This document shows, in pieces, positions 1 to 7,145 of a DNA stretch of 64,000 nucleotides. The position numbers were made by a program, and so were the translations under genes. The notes under the pieces are model-generated. The model did no database searches, was not told where the DNA came from, and worked only from the letters and a program-made list of their open reading frames with translations. How positions within the stretch are numbered: the first letter of the stretch is position 1; every line of letters starts with the position of its first letter. The stretch is from an uncultured Draconibacterium sp. (GTDB taxonomy: Bacteria > Bacteroidota > Bacteroidia > Bacteroidales > Prolixibacteraceae), in contig NZ_OY781981.1 in the NCBI RefSeq assembly GCF_963677565.1, positions 2,219,001 through 2,283,000 on the forward strand, read 5' to 3'.

Positions 1-1229
1 GTTGGGAATTGATTGAAATAATAGGCTGATAAAGGGAAAGTGGCGATTTGGGCTGCAATTGACACCGTGATCAGGTTCCAGAAAAACAGAGCAATTTTAT
101 TTTTTACCGGCCATAAAGCTGCCAGTCTTGGTTGTAAATAAACAATGCCAAAAACGGCCATGTAAGACAGTTGAAAACCAACTTCGAATAAGTTGTTTGG
201 ATTAATTAGCAAAAGCAGGCACGCAGATGCAGCGAGTGTGTTGTAAATATTGGCCCGACGGTTAATGTTGACAGCTATTACAATTAGACTAAACATGGTA
301 CAAGCCCTCATAACCGATGGCGACAATCCGGTTACAAATGCGTAGCTCCACAGCAGTGAGATTAAGATAAGAACGTAAATTAATTTCCCGGTTTTTCGTT
401 TTTTCAGAAAGCCAAAAATAAAAGAAAAGGTGAAAAACAGTATTCCTACATGCAATCCCGAAACTGCCAAAACATGCATTGCTCCGGCAGAGGAAAAAAC
501 ACGTTTTGTTTCACGGTCGAGCTCGCGTTTGTAGCCAAGTGTAAGTGCCGACAGAATTTCGGTTTCCCTTTCGCCTATTTTTTGCTCTCGATATATTTTT
601 AGCATTTTGTCACGAGCAGTTTCGGCCAGCGTTTGCGGTGTATTGTTCTTGTATCCTATTAGTTTCCAGTCGTCGGCATTTAAATATACTTGCCTGTAAA
701 TATGCTTTCTTGCCAGGTAGTTTTTGTAATCAAATTCATGTGGATTTCCATTGTTTTCGATGAGTTCAGGTAAGTGGTCAAAAATAATCTGACTACCGGA
801 TTTTAATTGCAAAATTTCATTGCTTTTCCCGAAATACACTAAAATCTTTTCATTTGTTCTTGCAGTGGCACCTCCCGGATGTATGGTGTGCAAAAGCAGA
901 AGGCTTTTATAGGAGTTTGGTTTTTCCTGCGGTGCTTCTAATACGGTGGCAATCATAGTGCCTGTTGCACTGGAAGGTTTCGTTTTGTTGTATTCGGTAT
1001 AACTTATTGAACCGATAAGGGCAAACAGAATAAAAGTTAACACTCCAAATACAGGCGACAGATAATGGTTGTAGCGTTTTTGGATGATAAGCAGGCACAA
1101 AATAATTCCAACAGCACAAAAAATGCTAAGGGTTGTGTTGAAGTTAAATACTGACGCAAGAAAAATGCCTGATGCAAGGGCAACAGTTAATCTTAGAAAC
1201 GGTATTTTGTTGAATGTGTTTTCCACCAT
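1..1229 (-). CDS. comEC: ComEC/Rec2-family DNA uptake membrane protein (3' end cut by window edge)
   Basis: Reading the minus strand from an ATG at 1229 gives 409 codons with no stop before the left edge, so the C-terminal part is missing. The first ~80 residues hold several hydrophobic segments, then comes a soluble stretch (about 90-220) like the DUF4131 N-terminal domain. A polytopic region follows and opens with GAMHVLAVSGLHVG near residue 250, the hallmark of the ComEC/Rec2 competence domain. Family members form the inner-membrane channel for single-stranded DNA during transformation. The usual C-terminal metallo-beta-lactamase-like domain would lie outside the window. It is the last visible gene of a ruvX-def-comEC run on the same strand, about 47 bases after def. 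The family call is secure; actual competence is not shown by sequence. Confidence 0.9.
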   Translation of the reverse strand, partial: MVENTFNKIPFLRLTVALASGIFLASVFNFNTTLSIFCAVGIILCLLIIQKRYNHYLSPVFGVLTFILFALIGSISYTEYNKTKPSSATGTMIATVLEAPQEKPNSYKSLLLLHTIHPGGATARTNEKILVYFGKSNEILQLKSGSQIIFDHLPELIENNGNPHEFDYKNYLARKHIYRQVYLNADDWKLIGYKNNTPQTLAETARDKMLKIYREQKIGERETEILSALTLGYKRELDRETKRVFSSAGAMHVLAVSGLHVGILFFTFSFIFGFLKKRKTGKLIYVLILISLLWSYAFVTGLSPSVMRACTMFSLIVIAVNINRRANIYNTLAASACLLLLINPNNLFEVGFQLSYMAVFGIVYLQPRLAALWPVKNKIALFFWNLITVSIAAQIATFPLSAYYFNQFP

Positions 1230-1276
1230 TCAGGTCTGAAGGAATTACCGAAACTAAGATACTATTTTTTGTTACA

Positions 1277-1831
1277 TTATTTCGGAATTTTTATTCGGTA
1301 ATGTGGTCGGACTTTTCCTTTTGAAATGGCAAGTAGTTTTCCTTTTAACAGTCGCTTTCGCAGTGGCGACAAATGATCGACAAATAACACGCCTTCCAAA
1401 TGATCATATTCGTGTTGAATTACTCTGCCTGCAAAACCTTTATAAGTTTCCAGGTGTTCTTCAAAGTTTTCATCCAGATATTTTATGGTCACTTCATCAG
1501 GTCGGTCAACATCTTCCCTGATTTCAGGTAAACTGAGGCACCCTTCATTCATTGTCCATTCATCTCCATTGGTTTCAATAATCTCAGGATTGATAAAAAC
1601 TTTCTTGAAACCTTCCAGCTCGGGTTCTTCGTCGGCACCCGACGATGCATCAATTACAAACAAGCGTAAAGACAAACCAACCTGTGGTGCGGCTAATCCA
1701 ACACCATCCGAATAGTACATGGTTTCCCACATGTTCTCAATTATTTCATCAAGTTTTGGATGATCCTTTTCAATCGTTTTCGCTTTCTTCCTCAATAACG
1801 GGTCTCCATAAACTGTAACCGGATATTTCAT
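1277..1831 (-). CDS. def: Peptide deformylase
   Basis: This 184-residue cytoplasmic enzyme removes the formyl group from the N-terminal methionine of new proteins. All three family motifs are visible: GVGLAAPQVG (residues 43-52), EGCLSL with the metal-binding Cys98, and QHEYDH with His140, catalytic Glu141 and His144. The length is typical. The start at MKYPVTVYGDP aligns with the usual N-terminus of Bacteroidota deformylases. It lies 77 bases after ruvX and 47 bases before comEC on the same strand, so a shared transcript is likely. Nothing is unusual. Confidence 0.97.
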   Translation of the reverse strand: MKYPVTVYGDPLLRKKAKTIEKDHPKLDEIIENMWETMYYSDGVGLAAPQVGLSLRLFVIDASSGADEEPELEGFKKVFINPEIIETNGDEWTMNEGCLSLPEIREDVDRPDEVTIKYLDENFEEHLETYKGFAGRVIQHEYDHLEGVLFVDHLSPLRKRLLKGKLLAISKGKVRPHYRIKIPK

Positions 1832-1908
1832 TCGTCTTTATTTTAAATTTTTCTTGTCTGGCATTTGCATAAGACCGCTTTTTGATCCTCGTAAATCTTA
1901 TACCTATT

Positions 1909-2334
1909 TTACGACAATAAATTTCGTTTTTGTTCTAAATAGTTTTGCAAAATTATGGTTGCGCTTATGGCATCAACTAATGCCTTATCTTGCCGTTTTT
2001 GCTTTTTCAGACCTCCATCAATCATGGTTTGAAAAGCTATTTTTGATGTAAAACGTTCATCGAAAATTTCCAGCTTAATATTTGGATATATTTGCTGAAA
2101 TTTCTTCAAAAACGGATTGATATAACGAACAGACTCTGAAGCCTGATTGTTCATTTGCTTTGGGTATCCAACAACCACGGTTTCTACATCTTCCTTGTTA
2201 AAATAATCTTTAAGAAAATCCCAAATAGTATGTGTTGGAATGGTTGTTAAACGATTGGCAATAATCTGCCCCGGATCGGTAACAGCCAACCCTGTTCTTT
2301 TTCTTCCGTAATCAATTGATAATATCCGGGCCAT
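1909..2334 (-). CDS. ruvX: Putative pre-16S rRNA nuclease / Holliday junction resolvase-like YqgF
   Basis: A 141-residue RNase H-fold protein. The N-terminal SIDYGRKRTGLAV carries the first catalytic Asp (Asp8). A central FDERFTS motif and a C-terminal DKALVDAISA stretch supply the remaining acidic residues of the YqgF/RuvX family. The family matures the 5' end of 16S rRNA in E. coli and was earlier annotated as a Holliday junction resolvase. It is the first gene of the minus-strand run with def and comEC. Its promoter should lie in the ~210-base gap shared with the divergent secreted-protein gene starting at 2544. Confidence 0.95.
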   Translation of the reverse strand: MARILSIDYGRKRTGLAVTDPGQIIANRLTTIPTHTIWDFLKDYFNKEDVETVVVGYPKQMNNQASESVRYINPFLKKFQQIYPNIKLEIFDERFTSKIAFQTMIDGGLKKQKRQDKALVDAISATIILQNYLEQKRNLLS

Positions 2335-2543
2335 AATTTTGTTTAAAGCAGCTGCAAAAGTAGAGAGAATTGCTCAGAAAAAAAAGTCGAAGAATCTGCG
2401 TTTAAAATGTGCTGTAACTTTCATGGGGTAAGAGTTTTGTGATTTTGGCACAGGCTTTGCATTTAATGAGGTAGATATCGATTTTTATTTTGGCGCCAAC
2501 AGAGCAAAGCAAACAAAATGTTGAATTTTTAAAGTCTATTGTC

Positions 2544-3689
2544 ATGAAAGCAACAACAATTAAATTGTTTGCCACGATGATTACTCTGGCGGCAATTACA
2601 ATGATAACAACAACTCCTGCAGAGGCACAGCGCAGATCTACACAGAGAGGCACTGAAAGCCGGGAAGCACCAAAAAGAAGCAATAAACAGGCGGTAAAAA
2701 CTAAAAGTGCTTCAAAAACTTACCGACAACCTGCTTCAAAACGATCATCAGAACGAGCAAGTTCAGTTCGGTCGAACAATACAAAACGAAACAATACAAG
2801 TGTCCGTTCGGGTAACAGAGCTTACAGTAGTTCTGGTCCTACCAATCGAGAAGTAAAGCGCAAAAGTGTTCCGAACAAAACATACGAGAATCAAAGACGT
2901 GCAAGTACTTCATCGGCGCAACGTTCCAGTCAAAAACAAAGTGCCGGCCGCATAAGCACCAGCCGGGGAAATGAACGAAAACCTGCAAAAACATATGCAA
3001 GTACAAAAAGTTCTAAACAACCTGTAAGAACAGAGAGAAGGACTACCGGAACAAATTCACGCAATACAAATCGATTTTACAATGTCGATAAAAACGATAA
3101 ACGTTTCAAACCCAATAAAGATTATCGAGGAAACAACAGGCAATGGAGCAGTAGTAATCGTTCCAGGGAGATGAACTATAATCATCGCGATAAAAATTAC
3201 TATGCCAATTACAATTATCGTAACAATCGCCACTGGGACAAAAACTGGGAGCGTTACCGCTGGAATTATAATAGCTGGCGCGATTATTATGGAGGCTACA
3301 ATCCATACTCATACCGTTATCATAAGCACTATTACTTCCATAATCACTATGGTCACGTAATCCGTAATTTTGTCTACCGTCCAACAGTTTTCGTTCATAA
3401 TCATTATAAATACTATTGTTACGACGGGCATTTTTTTAGATACCAAAGAGGTATCGGTTATGTATTGGTTAATATGCCTTTTGGTTTCTCTTTCGAATAT
3501 TTGCCTTATGGCTATGAGCGTGTTTATGTAAACGGTTACTTATATTTCAGAATTGGAAACCTGTTCTTTGAATCGTCAGCATACGGTTTTCGTTTAGTGC
3601 ATTATCCTGATAGGTATTATGCTTTCAACGATGACTATTATAATAATGGTTATGTTTTTCAAGACGATTACTATTATGAGCCTTATTAA
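2544..3689 (+). CDS. Secreted Arg/Ser/Asn-rich, Tyr-rich protein (DUF6515-like C-terminus)
   Basis: The start is set at 2544 because MKATTIKLFATMITLAAITM, then TTPAEAQ, forms a clean signal peptide; an in-frame ATG 54 bases upstream would bury it. After cleavage comes ~170 residues of low complexity rich in R, S, K, N and T, strongly basic. A central stretch rich in Y, N, R and H follows (about 195-280). The last ~130 residues have repeated aromatic strands of the kind YxDGxFFRY, LPYGYERVYVNGYLYF and YGFRLVHYPD, resembling DUF6515-type envelope proteins of Bacteroidota (from memory). The basic half suggests binding to nucleic acid, acidic polysaccharide or the cell surface, which is inference. 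A strong hairpin terminator follows. I do not know the function. Confidence 0.75.
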   Translation: MKATTIKLFATMITLAAITMITTTPAEAQRRSTQRGTESREAPKRSNKQAVKTKSASKTYRQPASKRSSERASSVRSNNTKRNNTSVRSGNRAYSSSGPTNREVKRKSVPNKTYENQRRASTSSAQRSSQKQSAGRISTSRGNERKPAKTYASTKSSKQPVRTERRTTGTNSRNTNRFYNVDKNDKRFKPNKDYRGNNRQWSSSNRSREMNYNHRDKNYYANYNYRNNRHWDKNWERYRWNYNSWRDYYGGYNPYSYRYHKHYYFHNHYGHVIRNFVYRPTVFVHNHYKYYCYDGHFFRYQRGIGYVLVNMPFGFSFEYLPYGYERVYVNGYLYFRIGNLFFESSAYGFRLVHYPDRYYAFNDDYYNNGYVFQDDYYYEPY

Positions 3690-3727
3690 GGGGGCTAAAC
3701 CCAAGTTTTATACTGTTTCTTAACAGC

Positions 3728-3766
3728 ACTGCCCGTTAATATAATTTTAACGGGTAGTTTTTTTAT
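3728..3766 (+). terminator. Rho-independent terminator after the secreted Tyr-rich gene
   Basis: ACTGCCCGTTAA (3728-3739) pairs with TTAACGGGTAGT (3747-3758) around a short AT loop, with one G-T wobble, and is followed by a T run. Confidence 0.85.
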
Positions 3767-3878
3767 TAAACGTTATAAATCCCTCTTCTTAAATGCACAG
3801 ATAAAAGCAGAATATGTTTTTGAAACACTTTTTTACTCAAACATTTTGTTTATTTTTAATCATCCAAATACAAGGAAT

Positions 3879-4538
3879 ATGAGTAATAAACTTAAAAGAG
3901 ATCAGCTCCCAGCTAAAAAGGCTAAAAATTGGAGTAAAAACTTCCAGGAAGAAAAAGCGAAAACATTTAACTTAAAACTTACACCTATTATTCTTCAAAA
4001 GGAAACCTATAAATTACTTATCGGAGAGAATGAAAACCGGGTACGTGTTTATTTAGGGCTGGAGGATAAAAAAGAGGATGGAAAATATGTGCTTTGTGCA
4101 TATGCTGTTTCATCTTTTCTTTTGGGTAGTGGGGATGTTTATGCCGATTATGAAACACCTGTTTATAAATTGAAGGCAGAGAACGAAGATTTTTCAGATA
4201 ATACGGAAGCAGTTATTGAAAGTATTCGCCGATATCGAAAATGGCGATCTGGAGAGATAGATGCAGAGGTTGAAGGAGCTGCTTTTCGTCAATATATTTA
4301 TCCGAATGCTTATTTGCTGACTAAATTCGAACTACACGAATTATTCAATTCTCAGAATCATAGCCAGATAAAGATTGAATTTGGGATAAAAAAGACTATG
4401 GATGTGATGATAAGTGCTGTAGCCGATCAACGGCTAAAATCGACAGAAGATAGTGGTGGGGAAGAGGATCTGGAACAATTCAATAATTCAGGGCTTTGTC
4501 CACCGTATTGCGACGAGCGAAGTATTTATAATTCATAA
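3879..4538 (+). CDS. Hypothetical protein with C-terminal Cys-Pro motif
   Basis: I do not recognise this 219-residue protein. The start is taken at 3879 (MSNKLKRDQLPAKK), preceded by AAGGA; an in-frame ATG at 3846 would add 11 residues of poor quality. There is no signal peptide or membrane segment. The N-terminus is lysine-rich. The body (about 35-185) looks like one compact alpha/beta domain. The tail is acidic and ends in GLCPPYCDERS, a CPxxC-like pair that could bind metal or form a disulfide (inference). The next gene, a membrane protein, starts 22 bases downstream, so the two are probably co-transcribed with the two-component pair beyond. Confidence 0.7.
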   Translation: MSNKLKRDQLPAKKAKNWSKNFQEEKAKTFNLKLTPIILQKETYKLLIGENENRVRVYLGLEDKKEDGKYVLCAYAVSSFLLGSGDVYADYETPVYKLKAENEDFSDNTEAVIESIRRYRKWRSGEIDAEVEGAAFRQYIYPNAYLLTKFELHELFNSQNHSQIKIEFGIKKTMDVMISAVADQRLKSTEDSGGEEDLEQFNNSGLCPPYCDERSIYNS

Positions 4539-4560
4539 CCGCTAAGTTTTGAGCTATATA

Positions 4561-5214
4561 ATGATTAATTGGGTGCCAATTTTGGTGCCTTTCTTTGTTG
4601 GTATTTACCGATTTCGACAATTCGATATTAATTTACGTTTGGTTTTTTACTATGTCGTATTTGGGACAATTACGGAAATTGTAACACGAATAATTATTTA
4701 TTATGAGCTAATTACTTATGCGGGGCAAACAAACACTTTGCCGATAACGCATTTGTACCAATTAGGAGAGTTTTTTATTCTCGGTATCTTTTATTCCCAT
4801 GCCTTAAAAGATGTTCTCAATAAGCGATTTATATTAGTTTTGATTGTATTGTTTGAAGTCTATTGTTTGATTAATACGTTGTTGTTAAAATCAATTTTTG
4901 AGTATCCGGCAGTTCCTCAGTCCTTAAGTAAAATATTTCTTGTTGGGTTTTCTATATTGTTCTTTTATAAGGTGATGATAGACGTCAGAATCCCAAACTT
5001 ATGGAAGGAGCCTTTGATTTATATTAATCTTGCTATTCTGATGTATTATTCCGGCAACCTGTTTTACTCACTATTGTTCAACCTTATTCTTGATTATTCA
5101 AAAGAGTTTTCAAAAATAACAATTCAGTATTTTGGCGTTCTGATGGTGCTGTTTTATATACTAATCGCTATAGGCTTTGGGAAGGCAAGAGAGGAGAAAA
5201 GTATTGTTCATTAG
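4561..5214 (+). CDS. Seven-helix-like integral membrane protein, possible sensor partner
   Basis: This 217-residue protein is almost entirely hydrophobic, with about seven predicted helices and short loops. It ends in a basic tail (GKAREEKSIVH) probably in the cytoplasm. The ATG at 4561 is preferred over an upstream in-frame TTG at 4549. I recognise no family. It resembles the stand-alone multi-helix membrane modules found before NarL-type kinases in Bacteroidota. The kinase 110 bases downstream has only one membrane helix and no input domain, so this protein may supply sensing. That link is inference from gene order. Confidence 0.7.
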   Translation: MINWVPILVPFFVGIYRFRQFDINLRLVFYYVVFGTITEIVTRIIIYYELITYAGQTNTLPITHLYQLGEFFILGIFYSHALKDVLNKRFILVLIVLFEVYCLINTLLLKSIFEYPAVPQSLSKIFLVGFSILFFYKVMIDVRIPNLWKEPLIYINLAILMYYSGNLFYSLLFNLILDYSKEFSKITIQYFGVLMVLFYILIAIGFGKAREEKSIVH

Positions 5215-5324
5215 ATAAATGGTTTAAACAATATTATAAAACAATTCGCTAATTTCGATTATTCGTAAATTTTACAAGAAGTTCAATTTTGTTAACTATT
5301 TTAGCAATAGCTAAAATGTGAATT

Positions 5325-6122
5325 GTGGACGGAACCGGGAATTCGGAAATATTATTAGTTTATTTAATTGGTACCATTGGCATGCTTTTGCTCGCTGGTG
5401 GCATTTTTTTCTTTTTTATAGCTTACCAGAAAAGGTTGTTGCAAAAACAGCTTGAATTGAATCGATTGGTTCGAAGCCAGCAAGAAGAAATTATAAAAAA
5501 TACCATACTGGCTCAGGAAAATGAGCGAAAACGAATAGCTCGTGATCTGCATGATGAAGTTGGTGCCATGCTATCAGTTGTTAAGCTTAACGTGGGCCGA
5601 ATTGAGAAAAAAACTGAGGAAGAAAAAGCCAAAGGCCTGGCAACCGAAACAAAATCTTACCTGGATGATGTAATTCTACAGGTACGCAGAATTTCACGCT
5701 CATTACTCCCTCCCTCGCTTGAAAAACTCGGATTATTTTATGCCATTGAAGAGCTTGCCAACTGGGTAAATAAATCTGATGAACTGAGCATTGAAACATG
5801 GAAAAGTGGCGAACAGTTTCGCTTTGAAAGTAGGCAGGAATTAGCTGTTTTTAGAATTGTTCAGGAATTGGTTAATAATGCTATTAAACATGCAAACGCA
5901 GAGAAGATTGAAATTAATCTTCGTTTTACAAAACAGAGATTGGCACTATCGGTAAGTGACAACGGGCAGGGATTTTTATTGGATGAACAAATGCAAACAG
6001 GACTTGGATTAAGAAACCTTGAAAGTCGGTCGGAAATGGCAAATTCCAAAATAAAATTAAAGTCATGGCCGGGAAAAGGTACGCGTGCAATTTTGTATAT
6101 ACAAACCAATGACAGAGAATAA
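5325..6122 (+). CDS. NarL-type sensor histidine kinase (HisKA_3)
   Basis: A 265-residue kinase. The GTG at 5325 is chosen because an ATG three codons upstream is followed at once by a stop, and a later ATG would cut the membrane helix (about residues 9-33). A short coiled coil follows, then ENERKRIARDLHDEVGAMLS with the phosphorylated His76. The ATPase has the N box ELVNNAIKHA and the G box DNGQGF...GLGLRNLESR. There is no periplasmic or PAS sensor domain. The stop overlaps the response-regulator start by 14 bases, so they are translationally coupled partners. The signal is unknown; the upstream membrane protein is the best candidate sensor. Confidence 0.92.
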   Translation: MDGTGNSEILLVYLIGTIGMLLLAGGIFFFFIAYQKRLLQKQLELNRLVRSQQEEIIKNTILAQENERKRIARDLHDEVGAMLSVVKLNVGRIEKKTEEEKAKGLATETKSYLDDVILQVRRISRSLLPPSLEKLGLFYAIEELANWVNKSDELSIETWKSGEQFRFESRQELAVFRIVQELVNNAIKHANAEKIEINLRFTKQRLALSVSDNGQGFLLDEQMQTGLGLRNLESRSEMANSKIKLKSWPGKGTRAILYIQTNDRE

Positions 6123-6768
6123 AATAGACATAGTTGTTACCGATGACCATATGCTTTTTCGTAAAGGAATGATGGCCTTGCTGGAAGATTTTGAAATGGT
6201 TGGGAATATTTATGAGGCAGGTAATGGAGTTCAGCTATTAAAGTTGCTTGAAAGTATAGATAAGCTCCCGGATTTGATTTTACTTGATATTAACATGCCC
6301 GAAATGGATGGGGTGGAAGTCCTCAAATACCTGCACCGGGATTATCCGAAGATAAGTATCTTGATATTAAGTATGGAAGATGCACCATCATTGGTCGTTC
6401 ATCTGATAAACGAAGGGGTAAATGGTTACTTGTTAAAAAGTGCAGACCCGGAGGAGCTGGAGTTGGCTGTAAAAAAAGTGATGAAAAATGATTTTTACTT
6501 TTCCGGTAGTTTGTCTGGAGCTGTTCTGCAAGGACTGAAAAGTACAACTTCGCATGATCTGGTAAAAAAGCTAAAACTAACAAAACGTGAACTTCAGGTA
6601 CTTGAACTTCTCTGTGAGGAATTAACTGCCATCGAAATTGGTGAACGATTGGGGTTGAGTGCACGTACCATCGAAGGGCATAAGTATAACTTGCTGGAAA
6701 AAACAGAAACAAAAAATATGGCAGGTTTAGTAATCTTTGCTATTAAAAATAATTTGTACATCATATAA
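6109..6768 (+). CDS. LuxR/NarL-family response regulator
   Basis: 219 residues. The start at 6109 (MTENKIDIVVTDDHMLF) overlaps the kinase gene and gives a normal receiver N-terminus. The receiver domain (about 5-122) has acidic pair Asp12/Asp13, phospho-acceptor Asp60 in LLDINMPEMDG and Lys110. The C-terminal LuxR helix-turn-helix (about 150-215) contains LTKRELQVLELL and LSARTIEGHKYNLLEKT. It is the cognate regulator of the upstream kinase. Targets are unknown. A strong terminator begins at its stop codon. Confidence 0.95.
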   Translation: MTENKIDIVVTDDHMLFRKGMMALLEDFEMVGNIYEAGNGVQLLKLLESIDKLPDLILLDINMPEMDGVEVLKYLHRDYPKISILILSMEDAPSLVVHLINEGVNGYLLKSADPEELELAVKKVMKNDFYFSGSLSGAVLQGLKSTTSHDLVKKLKLTKRELQVLELLCEELTAIEIGERLGLSARTIEGHKYNLLEKTETKNMAGLVIFAIKNNLYII

Positions 6769-6801
6769 AGAAGGAGTGCTTATTTAGCACTCCTTCTTTT
6801 G
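6767..6801 (+). terminator. Rho-independent terminator of the two-component operon
   Basis: A perfect 14-bp stem AAAGAAGGAGTGCT (6767-6780) / AGCACTCCTTCTTT (6786-6799) with loop TATTT begins inside the stop codon of the regulator gene. Confidence 0.9.
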
Positions 6802-7092
6802 GATAGCAACACTATATTTTATCAACGTGACTTAGGGAAAGAGGACAGTGTATGATGAAGTATCTTGTGTTGAAAGTTAGAAGATAAAAACATAGAAGAG
6901 TACATGAAGTCTAACTTTATGTATGTGAATGTGTTTAAAGAATTGAAATTTATTATACGCTTCATATTCATCAGTTGCATCCTTTTATGAATACAAAATT
7001 CTGAAATAAATTCAGAACATAACAGCGTATAATTACTCGATTTTAATCAGGTAAATCTACTTGGTTTTGCTTGCTCTCTGTCGGCAGGGCAA
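6802..7092. other. Gene-free stretch with a possible three-stem structure
   Basis: No coding region is credible here. The clearest structure is three nested inverted repeats between 6952 and 7033: outer ATTATACGC / GCGTATAAT, inner TATTCAT / ATGAATA (6965-6971, 6987-6993) and TTCTGAA / TTCAGAA (6999-7005, 7011-7017). Which strand, if either, is transcribed cannot be decided. Confidence 0.4.
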
Positions 7093-7124
7093 AAAAAGAG
7101 CCACTCCTAAGAGCAGCTCTTTTT
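7093..7124 (-). terminator. Terminator downstream of ppdK
   Basis: AAAAAGAGC (7093-7101) and GCTCTTTTT (7116-7124) form a hairpin whose minus-strand reading ends in a T run, 20-50 bases after the ppdK stop. The symmetric T/A tracts could stop transcription from both sides. Confidence 0.75.
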
Positions 7125-7145
7125 TATATAGTCTGTGAAATTATA

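Noticed and set aside
1303..1715. Two plus-strand ORFs opposite def
   Set aside because: They are antisense to a complete peptide deformylase with all motifs; composition is that of a shadow frame.
2490..2543. Upstream start for the secreted Tyr-rich protein
   Set aside because: It would place 18 charged residues before a good signal peptide; 2544 is preferred.
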